DNA of 64,000 nt from Blepharisma japonicum (taxonomy: Eukaryota > Ciliophora > Heterotrichea > Heterotrichida > Blepharismidae): positions 1 through 64,000 of the forward strand of contig CATKHK010000002.1 of the NCBI GenBank assembly GCA_949751835.1, given 5' to 3'. Positions 1 through 11,817 of this stretch are shown one piece after another (position 1 is the stretch's first letter; every line of letters begins with the position of its first letter). The notes under the pieces were generated by a model that searched no databases, was not told the DNA's origin, and saw only the letters and a program-made list of their open reading frames with translations. Position numbers and translations under genes: made by a program.

Positions 1-1786
1 TTCATCATTAATAATTAATTGATCGTATATGTCAATCTGATCTCTTTGACTTAGATTTCTTGATTTTTAATCAATATTTTAACCATTTATAAATAAATGG
101 AGGATATAATAAATATTAAATCCCAAAATTCCTGTGTTTTTCATGGGAAAAAAATTATCGCTCATGTAAATTTCGGTATCTATTGCTATTTATTAAGAGT
201 TACGCTGTTTTAATTTATAAAATAGAGATACAATTATTATAAGAGTATATAGTGCTTTATTAATCATTGCTTTGATTTCTTTATTAATTTCCTATTATGA
301 TTTTTAAGGTTTTTTCCTTTACTTTTTTAAAGTCTAAAAATTTATTACTTGTAAAATCTAAATGCTATTAACAATATACTTTCTTCAGTAAAAACGATTA
401 TTTTAAACATAATAGTTTAGCCGCCAGGGTTTGAAGAGGTTTAAAATCTAGATTTAAATAAAAAATTAAAATAAGGCAAATTCAGCGTTTTGCGAAATTA
501 GGGTGTTTCTCAAATTAATGCGGAATTGCTGAAGATAAAAAATCATACGAAACGAGAAGATTTTATCAAAAACTGGTAATTAGTTATTCTCCTTTATTTG
601 ATAAAAAGTAATTAAATATCGCCAGTTCTTTCTAATTCGTTAAAAAATAATACTTTACTTGATAAGATCATGGGCAAAGTCTAGCACACAAATTTAGATA
701 TTGCTATGTTGGCAGACAAAATTATTTAAGAACAGCGTTTGGTGCTGTAATATAAAGAGAAAATTTTTCTGAGAAAATGAATGATCGCAATTTGTGTCGG
801 CTTGTGAAGAAAATAAGACTAATTGAGTTTAAAGAAGAATTTTCTCACCTATAGTAGCTGCAGAGGGTAGTCTTATACTCTTTTATATTCATATCATCGA
901 GACTCATCTTCGATTCTAGCATATTTAAAAATCCTATCATCAGATTTTACTTAAGATAAAAGGTTCGAACTCAATTTCAAGAAAAGGACACTGTTTATTT
1001 TATAGAAGAAATAAAGCGAAGCTTATAGACCAGAAAGCAATAGCATACTGCAAAATGATTACAGATAAGTTGGGAATTATTTGTTTTGAACGAAAAATTT
1101 TGATAATAGGTAGGATAAATTTATGAATCACAAAATTAATGTAAACTTACATAGAGAAAAAATAAATTAGAATAAAAATTCATTAATCTGAAACTTTGAT
1201 TTTAGAATGAATTCATCGCATTTTTAGGTTCTATTGATTTACTTTCGAAAATTATATAAATAAAGATCAAATTTAATAATTTAATTATAAATATGGTTGA
1301 GATTATTAAATAATAATAAAATTTATGAATAGTTATGACTAACAGTCTTTAAGAATCATTGGAATCGAGTCCAATTACTTCCTTATTATGCCAAATAATC
1401 CTGGGCTGTTATTCTGTTTCACAGAAAAGCTAGCTCAACATTTGAAAAACCAAAAAATTATCCATGAATTTATGATTAACCTTGCCTGCTCTACTGCATT
1501 CCTATATATACCAATTAAAGATCTATACACATAATCGCCTTATTTAGCCCACCACGTTACATAATTGGCAATTTCATAAAATTAATTGAGATACAGCTAC
1601 ATGCTCTCCCTGAATGAGTTTAGTTTAATTTGAAATGCGCAGGCCGAAAGATCCCAAAAGAAGGTAATTTCCAATATTCGACTATCAGCTGTTGCTTTTT
1701 AAGAAAATTACTTGACAATTTACTTGCCAAAAATGGACGAAATTATCGAAATTTTGCAATGTCATTGAGTCCATAATAATTATTAA
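1..1786. other. Gene-free AT-rich leader region
   Basis: No reading frame of useful length is open on either strand, even with TGA read as Trp. TAA and TAG are dense in every frame, particularly over bases 1-650 and 1250-1350. A stretch near 700-1420 gives fragments resembling a Tc1/mariner transposase and is listed separately. The rest is AT-rich DNA with no tRNA, rRNA or telomere repeat that I can recognise. Confidence 0.6.
700..1420 (+). mobile_element. Possible decayed Tc1/mariner DNA transposon
   Basis: Broken plus-strand translations resemble parts of a Tc1/mariner transposase in the right order. Near 778-850 a stretch containing RLVKKIRLIEFKEEF looks like the second helix-turn-helix (typically RLVKKNR..S..EL..EF). 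Near 1010-1130 a stretch with AYCKMITDK followed by FERKILIIGRINL resembles the FCK...FW.KVLFSDE.RINL block before the catalytic Asp. About 1145-1200 gives HREKIN..NKNSLI, like the R..GE..NPK.LI segment. The frame is interrupted repeatedly and no terminal inverted repeats were identified, so this is at best a dead copy. Judged by eye only. Chance resemblance in AT-rich DNA is the main alternative. Confidence 0.25.
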
Positions 1787-3175
1787 ATGGATATAACCCC
1801 AAGCTCAGCTCCAGAGAAAGAACTCTTACTTGACAAGAAACCTTCAGTTTTTGATGGTTTAAGAGATTATAGACGAAGTTTTAGCGAACTATTAAAGTCC
1901 CCAATAGACATTTGGTACCTTTATGCTTATGAACTTATAGCATACTGCTCAGCAACAATGGTTGTCCTTAGTATGTCACTATATTTTACAGAAATCCTGA
2001 AATTTAGTGACATTATGACTGGAATTCTGATTGCAGGGTTCGGGGTCTCAGGAGTTTTGGTGTCAATTGGGTTTGGCCACTACATTGATAGGCACGGGAT
2101 AAAGAAATCCTTGTTTTTATCCAACATCTTTGGGATCCTTAACTTCGTGCTGCTATATTTATTTAACAATAAATATGTGCAGGTTTTGATTATTTTCACT
2201 TGCTGTTCTATTGCTTTATCCCTGCAGCTCCCTACTGCAAAGTTGGCAGTAAAGAATTATACTTTAGAGCACGTTAGGAGCTTGGGATATTCTATTTTCT
2301 ACATGGCTCTTTTTACAGGAGCAGCTCTCAGTGGTGCAACTGTGGATTTTGTGCTGTCGCTTGGAGCAATGGATATGGCTACATTTCGTATCATATTCAT
2401 AATAGGATTGGTCGAGTATATTATTGCAACTCTAATAGGACTAAAATTAAGGGAGCTTGACTTTGAGCATCATGGAGAAGAAGAGATACCGTTGGAGCAT
2501 AAAAAGACAACGGGCTGGGAGCACACGAAAGAATCTCTTTCGCTTAAGAGTTTTTGGAGGTTTTTCGTGCTGATTCTGCTTTTGGTCATTGTAAAGGCTG
2601 TTTATAAGCATTTATTTGTGACTTTACCTATTTTTATGTACAGAGAAATAGGACAGGGTGCTCACTTTGGATACATGCTTGCGGTTCATAAGGTGATGAT
2701 GATAATTGCGATTCCACTGTTTACAATGATGATTTACTTTTTCAATTCATACACTCTCCTCATCATTGGCTGTCTATTTTCAGCTGTTGCATTCATTCCC
2801 CTGATGATTGAAGCAAGCTATGGAAGTGTATTGATTTTCATTTTCCTGGTTTCTCTTGGTGAAGCTATTTATGCGCCTAGGCTTATTGATTACACTTTGC
2901 TTGTAGCTCCAAAGGGAAGAGAAGGCATTTACTTAGCAGTTGCTGCATCACCACTGATTTTAAGTGTTATTGTAGCAGGGTTTGTGGCAGGATTTTTGCT
3001 AGATAGCTATTGTCCTGCGCAAGGAGAAAGAGAATGCTGGAAAATGTGGGCAATTATTGCAGGAATGACTGGACTTATCCCAATTTTAATGATTTTTATG
3101 AGAAAATGTTTGGAGCAGCCAAAATATGAAAATGATCCTTATGTGTCTTGCCTTAAGAGAGTAAAAGAAATTTAA
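1787..3175 (+). CDS. Major facilitator superfamily transporter
   Basis: This 462-residue polytopic membrane protein has about twelve hydrophobic helices in two halves, split by a charged loop near residues 220-250 (LREL...EHHGEEEIPLEHKK). The loop between helices 2 and 3 carries the MFS motif A signature, GHYIDRHGIKK (about residues 97-107), which is typical of drug, sugar and monocarboxylate carriers. Both termini are hydrophilic and predicted cytosolic. It is a single exon that starts at the first ATG after an AT-rich leader and ends in TAA. The substrate cannot be told from sequence. The family call is secure; a subfamily is not. It stands alone, with gene-free DNA on both sides. Confidence 0.85.
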   Translation: MDITPSSAPEKELLLDKKPSVFDGLRDYRRSFSELLKSPIDIWYLYAYELIAYCSATMVVLSMSLYFTEILKFSDIMTGILIAGFGVSGVLVSIGFGHYIDRHGIKKSLFLSNIFGILNFVLLYLFNNKYVQVLIIFTCCSIALSLQLPTAKLAVKNYTLEHVRSLGYSIFYMALFTGAALSGATVDFVLSLGAMDMATFRIIFIIGLVEYIIATLIGLKLRELDFEHHGEEEIPLEHKKTTGWEHTKESLSLKSFWRFFVLILLLVIVKAVYKHLFVTLPIFMYREIGQGAHFGYMLAVHKVMMIIAIPLFTMMIYFFNSYTLLIIGCLFSAVAFIPLMIEASYGSVLIFIFLVSLGEAIYAPRLIDYTLLVAPKGREGIYLAVAASPLILSVIVAGFVAGFLLDSYCPAQGERECWKMWAIIAGMTGLIPILMIFMRKCLEQPKYENDPYVSCLKRVKEI

Positions 3176-3818
3176 TATAATAAGAATAGTAGTTTAATAA
3201 ATCGTTTATTTGAGTGTCCATATGCTTATTAACTAGGCTCACAACTATTGATTTTAAGCAAAAATTTCTGTTATTTGAAATTGCTAAATTTTTAGATTTC
3301 AAGCAAATCTCTTAAGCTTTTTGACTTTGATCTAAAGGAACTCTCTTTGAGCTTATGGTTTGAGGTCTTGGCACTCACAGAATATGTGTCACAGCTGCTT
3401 CTTCAGAAATTAAATTTACGTAAATTTCAATATCATTGGCTAGAAAGCTTCATAGTATTTGATGCAAAAGGCAGCGAGAAGATGGCTATTATGAAGCTAA
3501 AAGGATGGTCTTATTCAAGCTTAAATTTCCTGTAAAATTAAATAGGATAGTATTCACTAAATTATTAGCTTAAACTTAATAAAAATGAGTTCAAGAAGGC
3601 TAAAAGAACAGAGCAATAATAGTAAGCCAAATAGTAATTGGCCTATAGCATGAGTCCAAGAAATAGTAAGTTTACTAATATTTACGAGATGCATAAAATT
3701 TTTTAACTTTGTTTTCAAAATAAAGGAAGCTTAAGTCTAATTCTAAATAACTTTTAATACCTTCAAAAAATTAGAAATAATTTAATTTGATTAAAAGTAA
3801 AATGTGTAAAAAACAGAT
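3176..3818. other. Spacer with no supported gene
   Basis: About 640 bases lie between the MFS gene and the small coiled-coil gene. One 62-codon open stretch near 3347-3535 lacks an ATG at its start and resembles nothing I know. I see no RNA gene or repeat. Confidence 0.55.
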
Positions 3819-4193
3819 ATGGATAATTTTGTAAAAGCTTTAGTAGCCTCTCAAGATATTCAAATAGAAAAGCTTCAAAATATTCTAAATGAAGCTCAAA
3901 AATTTAATTCAGAGAATATTCAGTTGCTGCTAACTACAAAATCAGAGTTTTTATCACAATTTAAGGAAGATAGAGAAATGCTTGAAGAAATGAGAAATGG
4001 ACTTGAAGCTGCTTACGAAAAAATTCAGAAATATGAAAATATTTTAATAAATGTTGAAAGGTTATTAGATAAAGCAGAGATTGATGTTACTGCTATTGAA
4101 GAATATGCATGGGGACCGCAGCAAGGTTATTTTACTGGAATTATGCAAACATTGAAATGGATAGCACCTTCATTTAGTGCTAGAATTAATTAA
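3819..4193 (+). CDS. Small coiled-coil protein, possibly KXD1-like
   Basis: The gene encodes 124 residues. Residues 10-85 are a continuous amphipathic helix. The segment LEEMRNGLEAAYEKIQKYENIL (about residues 55-76) lines up with the KxDL signature of KXD1 (LVEMKRDLDSIFRRI..LKGKL), a subunit of the BORC/BLOC-1-type complexes that position lysosome-related organelles. The KxDL residues themselves are only partly kept, since MRNGL replaces MKRDL. The C-terminal tail, with a WGPQQGYFTG stretch, has no counterpart I recognise. It is a single exon with an ATG start and TAA stop. That it is a real gene is likely; the KXD1 assignment is a weak inference from length and helix pattern. Other short coiled-coil families would also fit. 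Confidence 0.6.
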   Translation: MDNFVKALVASQDIQIEKLQNILNEAQKFNSENIQLLLTTKSEFLSQFKEDREMLEEMRNGLEAAYEKIQKYENILINVERLLDKAEIDVTAIEEYAWGPQQGYFTGIMQTLKWIAPSFSARIN

Positions 4194-4876
4194 AGTACTT
4201 TTTATATACTAATTTTTAATTATTTTAACATTTCTCGCTCTTATTAATCTTGCTGCTTTTTCTCTTTGTAATTTAGGCAAATACTCAAACTTTTAAATTT
4301 TGCAAATAAATAATTTTATAATTATCTTAGTGCATCTTTAATAAAACTTGAACACCATCATCCTCAACTTTTCTCTTAGAAATTATTAATCCTACAACCA
4401 AAAATAGCTGGAACCGATTTCAGCTGTGCAAATATCCTTATTTCAACTCTTGTCTTAGAATAACTGCCAAGTCCTTTATCTGGCACCCCAGATTCGAAGT
4501 GGCATAAAGTGTCAAAAAATCTATAATTGGTAAAAGCCACCAAAGAAAATTCGTTTAACTAAGTAAGCCTCTCTGTTACTCTTGAGCAAGATGCTAAAAA
4601 AGAAGCATATAATCATGAATCTATCTCATCATTAAATGTATTGAATTGCTTAGAATTATCAAATTTCACCCTACCAATTAAAAGCCAACTTTACACTAAT
4701 TCTGAAAATAAGACATAATAAACATTTTAACATTTAATTTTACAAAGTAACTCTTACTTTAAAAACGATAAAAACTACATTTTTAATAAATTTCTTATTC
4801 AACAATACATTTCATTATATTCTAAATAATTGTTTTCTTATCACCTGATGAAGAAACTCTTTTAGTTGAAATAAAT
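4194..4876. other. Spacer with no supported gene
   Basis: About 680 bases. Between 4380 and 4720 the base composition is less extreme and short open stretches occur in more than one plus-strand frame, for example a 40-codon run ending at a double TAA near 4715. None has a start, a family match or an intron that would join them. They may be remnants or chance. Confidence 0.5.
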
Positions 4877-7800
4877 ATGTCAACTCTGCTGTTTATACTT
4901 TTTCTTCCAGTATTTTCTTTAAATGACACCAGCAATCTTGGAGAACTTTATTTAAGCTACGGAGAGTTTGTCCAGATCTATTTATCAGAATATTTTGAAG
5001 GTAATTATTTAACATACTCCATAACTCGAACAAACATGACAAACCAAGAGCTTCTTCTTCAGCATTCATACGATTTCAAGTTGAGTTCTTTTTTGCCTTA
5101 CGAAGAACCTACCCCTAACGAAATACGTACGAATCCGCTTTTAAGCGCTTTCCCCTCCTGGAGCAATGATGAAATTCAAGTCATTTTGGGTTTTCATCAA
5201 AATTTCATTTTATTATATAATTTATCGCTATCTACAGGGGAGGTCCAAATTGCAGATTACCAGCCTATCGAAACTGGGTATAATCTTCCAAAAATTTTAC
5301 AAATTGAATTTATTCAAGAATCTGGTGACATAGATCTGCCATCAAATTTAATCATATTGATGAGTCAATATGATGTAAATCAAACCCAGCCGAAGATGAG
5401 GCATGACGTCTATATGGCCAATATAGACAATTTTAATAACATTGTCCAAAAAATCTCTTTTTTGGGATTAGATGAAATTACTTATGCTTCAAAGGTTTTG
5501 TTAAGCTCTGGGAATTCAATGAACCATATGATAGTATACGGAGAATTTAGTGAAGAGAATGCTATTTTCGTGTATGATTTAACTGATCAAGAATCCCCCA
5601 AACTAATTCAAAAAATTCAGCAGTTTTTCATTTCTGAAGATCAATTTTCAATCACGAGTGTATTTTCAGATAGCGAAATGCTTTATACTCTTGATGCAAA
5701 TTCTGGGCTTACTGTATATGAGATTACATCAAGTGATGGGCTATTTAAAGAAGCAAAATATATTGATTTCAGTTATTGTGGAAACGCAAACAGCATGTGG
5801 CATGACTGGGATCCTTATGATAGTAGTGTATTTACATTAAGCACTGAAAATGGATTTCTTATAGGAAATCTTCCAAACTACTTAAATGGATGGGTGCCAG
5901 GAATAGATTCAAATGGGACTTTTTCAGAAAATTTGCTGACGCAATACTGTGGAGGCTTTTATTTCTCTCAAACTTCAACTGATCAGCTTACAGTAATCTC
6001 AAATTTTTATAGCAGTCCTAGAATTTTATTCCAAGTTAGTATTTTTGAAGAAATTGGTGACAGCTATTACCCAGACGGCCAATGGAGCATATTTCAAAAT
6101 CCAGAAACAAAAATTTTTTATTATATAAGAAATGATGATGATGGAATTCGAGTATTTACAATTAACATAACTGACTGGAATATCTTAGTTTCAGGTGACT
6201 CAACTTATTATGCTGATATTGCTGCTGAATCAGAAAATGCTGACCATAAAGCAATTAATACCATCACTGTGCATTCAATTCCTGCCGACTCTCAACAAAT
6301 TTTGAAAACTCATGACCATAGACCTACAGTAATTGACCCAATTGAAATTTCTTTTGTAGGAAACTCTTCAGAGCTGGTTTTAACTCCAACATCATATTTC
6401 TCAGGACCAAATATGACTTTTACATTGCAAGCATCGATTCCTGAGTTTTTTGAGATTTCTTCGTCTCCTATAACAAAACTCAGCTTATATATAAACAGAA
6501 CTGTAACTTGGAATGTCACAAATATTGAGATTGCTGAAGACGGAATTTATTATTTTAGTGACAATGGGCTTAATTTTGAATCATTTTCAGATCCAGATTA
6601 TGATAACGATTTTATTGTGTCAAACCCTTTAAAAGTGATTAGATATATGGGTAGCACATTGATATATTGGAAAATGGATAAATTTTATATATCTTATTTC
6701 TCTGGAGATAATAGCACAGTCCAGTATTGGAACACAGAAATTGAATGCTTGTATTTTTTGATGAATAATAATAATTTACTCTGTGCAGACCAAGCGCAAA
6801 TAGATGCTTATGAGCTTGAAAGTGATAATATATTTGGCAGTAAATTTTCTCTTAGGGGGGAAGACTTTAAAGGCGAAATACAATGAAATATTACTGGCTT
6901 AAAATCTTATGCACCTTCAAACTCTTTAAATTATTATTTATTGCTTCTGAATAAAAATGAAACTTTATATGAAATCAATTTATTAGAAATAAAAGACAGC
7001 AAGCCTTTATATAGCTATTCTGGCCAAAATTATGTTCCTCAAGATGTTTTTGGGTTTACTGCTACAGAATCAATGCTGTATTTTGTTTTAAATGATGGAA
7101 CAATATATGCTTTAAATTTTGCTTTAAAATATGAGAGAATAATACCTACAAATGCTGATGGGCAGGTTTTTGGATTCAGCAATGTAAGAGACGAATTATT
7201 TATTCATTCAGGAAATGATCTATATATATACAACTGTGATCAGCCTGTTCATAATACCCTATTTTCATCCGTTCATATAAATCAAGGGTGTTTAACTTCA
7301 ATTTCCGGAACAGGAAGTGAGGGAGCTTACATTGGTGTGCTATGCCCAAATAAAAATGTGAAAAACCTTGAAATATATTCTGTGGCATGCCCAAATGCAG
7401 ATTCTTCATCAAGTCTAGATAGCGAATGCGTTTTACTAAGTAATATCGAAATTAAAATTGGAATGCCTAAGGAAATCACTGATGTTATGGCTCATGGAAA
7501 ATACTCAATTATAGCTCAAAATGAGTTCAGTTCAACCGAAGTGGATATTCCATTGACCTTTATATTAGATGGTGAATTAATATGGTTTAAATCGCAATAC
7601 TGAGACTTATCAAAAGATGTCCCATATTATAAAGCTGAAGAAGTTGATTTAAGTAAAATATTTTTTGGTCAAGGACTAAGGACAAAAATCAATATAAATG
7701 GCTTATATATTGATAGCAATAAAACACAAGATACTCCAGCTTATGTCACGGAGAGAATTGAGGAAACTGGATTTTATAACTCAACAGTCTCAAATATATT

Positions 7801-9226
7801 TTACTCGCATACTATTATTCCAAATACAAATATTATTATAATATTATCAGAGTCTGAAGATTTTCTTATATTAGACGCCAATAGTTCAGAGAATGGGCCA
7901 TTGATAACTTTAAATATTTCTGAATATCTTAATTTTCCTTATGCAAAATGTAATTGGATAGACACATTTTCTCATTTAAATGGAGACTTATGCTTGTTGG
8001 CAACTTCTTGTTCATATTATATAGATCAAATTTTAACAAATTCTACTGACAATATCATTATAAAAACCAGATTAACGTCAATAGTTTTATGGGAATTTGA
8101 TTATAAGCATCTAAAAGTCTCAACTACTCTAAGTTTAAGAACTTCTTCTCAGCTCTCATTTTTAAGGATTGTAGCAATAAATACCCAGGATTTTGAAATT
8201 GTAGGCTTTGATACTCCGCTAGGTGATGAAGATATTGAAAACCCAAATAATAATCTTCTACGCTTCTCCGGATCCTGGAAGCCTGGAAATTTACTTCTAA
8301 AGCAGCTAGAAATCTTAAATTTCATCACTCTTAATTTGAATTCATTTTTTACAGTTATGATTGATGGGAAAAACTTTGGCGAAAAATTAACCTACTATTA
8401 CATAGTTGATAATTTATATGGAATCAGAATTCTTAAATCTCCAAAAAACTCACCATCAGAATTAGTCGAATCAATAGAAACCCAATATTCTGACCCATTA
8501 GATTCCATTGGGGTTTGCAAAGATTCTGTATATGCACGCTCCTTAAGTGGCGCAATGAAGAGGTTCAAAATGGTTAAACCAGAGAAATTAGAAGTTGAAA
8601 CTGTGTTTAATGCTTATAATGCTTATGGTGCTTCTTTTCTATCTCAGCCATGCTTGATTACTTGCACAGCAAATGAAGAATTTATTGCAAGTTCTGTATG
8701 ATCAGCTGAAAACAGCTTTGGGATTAGAATTTGGGATACCAAGACTTATAATGTCTCAACAATTGTGTCTGATTTGTATGTTTCTCAGACTTATGACCCA
8801 TTTATGCCTGCAAGCATAAAATTCTTAAATTTAAGCACAGTCACAACAATTGGGCAACATGGAGCTATTTATAAAAGCTATGAAATAAATCCAAATCTGC
8901 TTGTGATACCTAAGATGAGTGAAGCTGAGTATCACTCACTTGTCGATAGTTGGGGTCTGAGTACATTCTATATAATTATTACAGCTGAAAACATAAACAA
9001 CAGCGCTAATACTACTGTGATGCTGTTGAAAAGAAGCCATAAATCTAATCATGAAAACAACGAGATTTATTGGTGGGTGTGGTTCTTTGCCGCAATTGGG
9101 TTCGTTACGACTGCTGCAGGTCTTTGGTATGGAATCAGGTATTTATTGAGAAGGAAAAAGATGAAATATGTCGCTGAAAGGCCAATATCATATACTGATA
9201 TGGAGCAGCTAAGCATAGATCTATAA
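4877..9226 (+). CDS. Large single-pass surface protein, propeller-like ectodomain
   Basis: This is one 1,449-residue reading frame if three internal TGA codons (6884, 7601, 8699) are read as Trp; the frame is otherwise continuous. The N-terminus is a signal peptide (MSTLLFILFLPVFSL). The long ectodomain is rich in Asn-X-Ser/Thr sequons and in repeated beta-strand-like blocks (YDL, VYEIT, LYIYNCD), which suggest beta-propeller or YVTN-like repeats. Near the C-terminus a single hydrophobic helix (WWVWFFAAIGFVTTAAGLWYGI) is followed by basic LLRRKK and a short cytosolic tail with YTDMEQL, a possible sorting motif. This makes it a type I membrane protein of the cell surface or endomembranes. No named family is recognised. 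It ends 20 bases before the next gene. Confidence 0.8.
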
Positions 9227-9246
9227 TTAAATATTCAATTTAAATA

Positions 9247-10185
9247 ATGTACAAAAAAATAGATTTGTTTCCATCTCTAATTCCTGATGCGCAAAGCTTA
9301 ACCCCACCCAGAAAAGTGGATTTTTCTCTACCACCGATAAAATTTTCCAAAAACCAAGAAAAATCGTCACCAAATACCAGTCCTTTACGAATAGACTCAA
9401 AATATCAAATAAAAATCTCTGCAATTTCAAGCAGCCAAATCTCTCCAGTCCCAATTCAAAACTTAGAGTCTGGTAAGAGTAAAAGAAAGCCTAAGAACAA
9501 GTTTTCGTTTATGAAAAAAGCAGAAGAAGTAATGAGTCCTTTTCCTCCCCCTTTGGAGATTCTTAATGCAAAACTTCAAAGCAAGCTGAAATGCTCTAGA
9601 CTATTAGATATTACAGCAGATTTCCCTGTGAAAAAGAATAAAAAGGAGTACATAAAAATAAACAGAAATCATTCGTTAACCCCACATGGGAAGCTTTCAC
9701 GATCTCCAATTCATTTCGAGCCCCCAAAGCAGAGCACTTATCCTGAAAAAATTAAACAAGCATTTAGACCAAAATTGATCCAGAAAATTATTCCGCTTGA
9801 GCTTTCATTGCCACCAGATAAAATCGGGCTCAGATATGTAAATGCAACATTCAAAGACACGGCGAGAGCCAAAAGATCGAAATCAGAGCTTGTATCATAT
9901 CTAAAGAGGCAAACACTTAGGCACCAGAAAGTAAGAGAAAACAACATAATTTCTGACTCTGAGTTATCATTAAATTCATCAAGGAAAATCGTCCTTGATA
10001 AACGAAGCAAAAATAGACAAACAATAACACTAGACCGCGACTACGAGCTGAGCACTCATGATAAGCATACTTTTGATGTATCATGCTATGTAAAAGAATT
10101 AAGCTCTACAGAGAGCTCGAAATCTATCATTTCTATCCTGCCTTCAGCATTTCAAAACTCGACCCAAATTTTGACGTTAACTTAA
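9247..10185 (+). CDS. Basic disordered protein, function unknown
   Basis: The protein has 312 residues and is rich in Ser, Pro and Lys with low predicted order, for example PPRKVDFSLPPIKF near the start and many SP sites that could be proline-directed phosphorylation targets. There is no membrane helix, no catalytic motif and no long coiled coil. It is a single exon starting at the ATG 20 bases after the upstream stop. Its TAA stop lies only two bases from the stop of the convergent STRIP gene. I do not recognise the family. The even coding frame and the clean start and stop support a real gene, probably a lineage-specific scaffold or cytoskeletal protein (inference). Confidence 0.65.
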   Translation: MYKKIDLFPSLIPDAQSLTPPRKVDFSLPPIKFSKNQEKSSPNTSPLRIDSKYQIKISAISSSQISPVPIQNLESGKSKRKPKNKFSFMKKAEEVMSPFPPPLEILNAKLQSKLKCSRLLDITADFPVKKNKKEYIKINRNHSLTPHGKLSRSPIHFEPPKQSTYPEKIKQAFRPKLIQKIIPLELSLPPDKIGLRYVNATFKDTARAKRSKSELVSYLKRQTLRHQKVRENNIISDSELSLNSSRKIVLDKRSKNRQTITLDRDYELSTHDKHTFDVSCYVKELSSTESSKSIISILPSAFQNSTQILTLT

Positions 10186-10187
10186 TA

Positions 10188-11766
10188 TTAAAACATATAA
10201 TTATATCCCCAAACGTTTTCTTCTAGCCATTCTTCATATTTTTCATGAAAATCCTGTGGTAGCTGTGGTGAGTCTTCTATTTTTTGATCAAGTCCTTGTC
10301 AATAATGATAGAAATTAAACTCATGGTTTATTTGCCTAACCTCATCAGCTGTCAAAGTTTCAGTGTTTTCTATGTCATTGATTCAATCCTCACCTTTATT
10401 TTGCAGCCTGTGATAAATGGCAGATATTATATGCATATTTGATGGGTAGCTTTTTCATTTTTTATTAAGATATTTTACTTGGACTCTCAACAGCTTTAAA
10501 GAGTCTATTTGAATTTCTTCAACTTGCAGCTTATTGAGTATTCTTTTAAAAATAAGAGAAGACTTGTATTGAATAAGATTGTCTTTAATTCTCTCTGGGT
10601 GATTTTTTACAAGTTTGTAGGTCACTTTTAGCATGGTCAAAATGCAGTCTTCTACTATTTTTTCACTGTGAATTTCTGTAAAACAAGGTAAAGCAGGCGT
10701 TTTTACAACTTCATTCCCTGTGAAATCTTGGTTTAAAAATTTTAAAAACACTAAAATTCCATTAGCATCAGCCATAAGTTGGCTTAAATATGAAAACTGC
10801 ACAATATGGTTCAGTTTAAACCTCGACATCAGCATTAAGAATATTTTGGATATGTATAGTCCTGTAATGAATTTATGTCTTGTGTGTTCTGCCGAATGAG
10901 TTGACTCATTACATGGCTGGCATTGGCAATCAAATCTTCTGTGAAAGCCTGAGAAACATTCTTCATTTTCCTCAAACATCCTCAGAGGAGAGAGCCATTC
11001 TTCCTTAATATCAACCCCATTAGTGTTTGAATTAGGGCAGCAGTTTAATAATGCTCGCAATAAGCCCACAACAATGATCTGCGGAAGAGGGTTTTCTTTT
11101 CTCATCATTCTCCTCTACAATAAAACTCACATAAAACATTTCAACAGCGTTATCAGGAGGAATCCTGTGCCTTGGAGTCTCTGATTTTAACCCTTCTAAA
11201 ATCTCTTTAGAGAATTTTGCTTCATTTTTATTGGGAAAATCCAAAATGAGCTCTATGTATGCCAAATAAAGCATTGAGACTTTCTTGATAGGAATAAAGC
11301 TGATTTCTGTGGAAATTTTGATTAAATGCATTAAGGCATCTTCAAGGGTAGAGGAATAAAATGCTATGTCAGATTTTAATTCCTCTTGAGGAAGAAATTT
11401 AAATAGAAGGAAAAGAATGTTCAAGGCTGTACGCAATTCTTGTTCTTGGGCCATGCTGTGCTCTGAATTATTGATTTCTTCAGAAACTAAAGCTAAATAA
11501 TTAGCGAGAATAGGGAGTGCTCCTTGCTCTGATAGTCTCATTGCTGCTTCTTGGATGCTTGAGATTCATTGAGGTCTACTCGAATTGCAATCTTTCATCA
11601 GTTGGCAATATAAGGCACTGCTGGCTTTTCTTCGTACTCCTTTGCTAGCCCCTTCAAGAAACTCCAGCATGTCGCTTTCATTTCCATTCCAATCGGAAAG
11701 AGAATGCAAATGTAAGTCAAGCTCTTCTGAAAAGCTGAAAAAGTAATCAACTTCTTCAAAATTCAT
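10188..11766 (-). CDS. STRIPAK subunit STRIP1/Far11 homologue
   Basis: Striatin-interacting protein, a scaffold of the STRIPAK phosphatase-kinase complex (PP2A, striatin, MOB, GCK kinases). The gene has two exons joined across a 16-nt intron (11115-11130) and encodes 520 residues. The N-terminal part carries the N1221-type core (DWNG...ALYCQ, WISSIQEAAMRLSEQGALP). The C-terminal part matches the DUF3402 region: QVKYLNKKWKSYPSNMHIISAIYHRL parallels human YLGRQWRKSNMKTMSAIYQKV, and LPQDFHEKYEEWLEENVW matches the human C-terminal block. Four in-frame TGA codons read as Trp, one of them at the conserved Trp of the first C-terminal block. At 520 residues it is shorter than animal STRIP1 (about 840). 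It is convergent with the upstream disordered-protein gene, two bases apart. Confidence 0.85.
11115..11130 (-). other. 16-nt spliceosomal intron (STRIP gene)
   Basis: On the minus strand this reads gtgagttttattgtag. Removing it joins ...EMFY to RRMMRKEN... and brings the two coding halves into one frame. Retention would shift the frame. It fits the very short intron class of heterotrich ciliates. Confidence 0.85.
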
Positions 11767-11817
11767 TTTTTAAATGCATTTAAAGAAATATGAAAGATAA
11801 TAAATTGTGCTAAGCTA

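Noticed and set aside
958-975. tRNA T-arm-like sequence GGTTCGAACTC
   Set aside because: The flanking bases do not pair as a T stem, and no A box, anticodon arm or acceptor stem is present upstream.
3347-3535. 62-codon open stretch downstream of the MFS gene
   Set aside because: It does not begin with ATG, has no recognisable motif, and runs of this length are expected by chance when only TAA and TAG stop translation.
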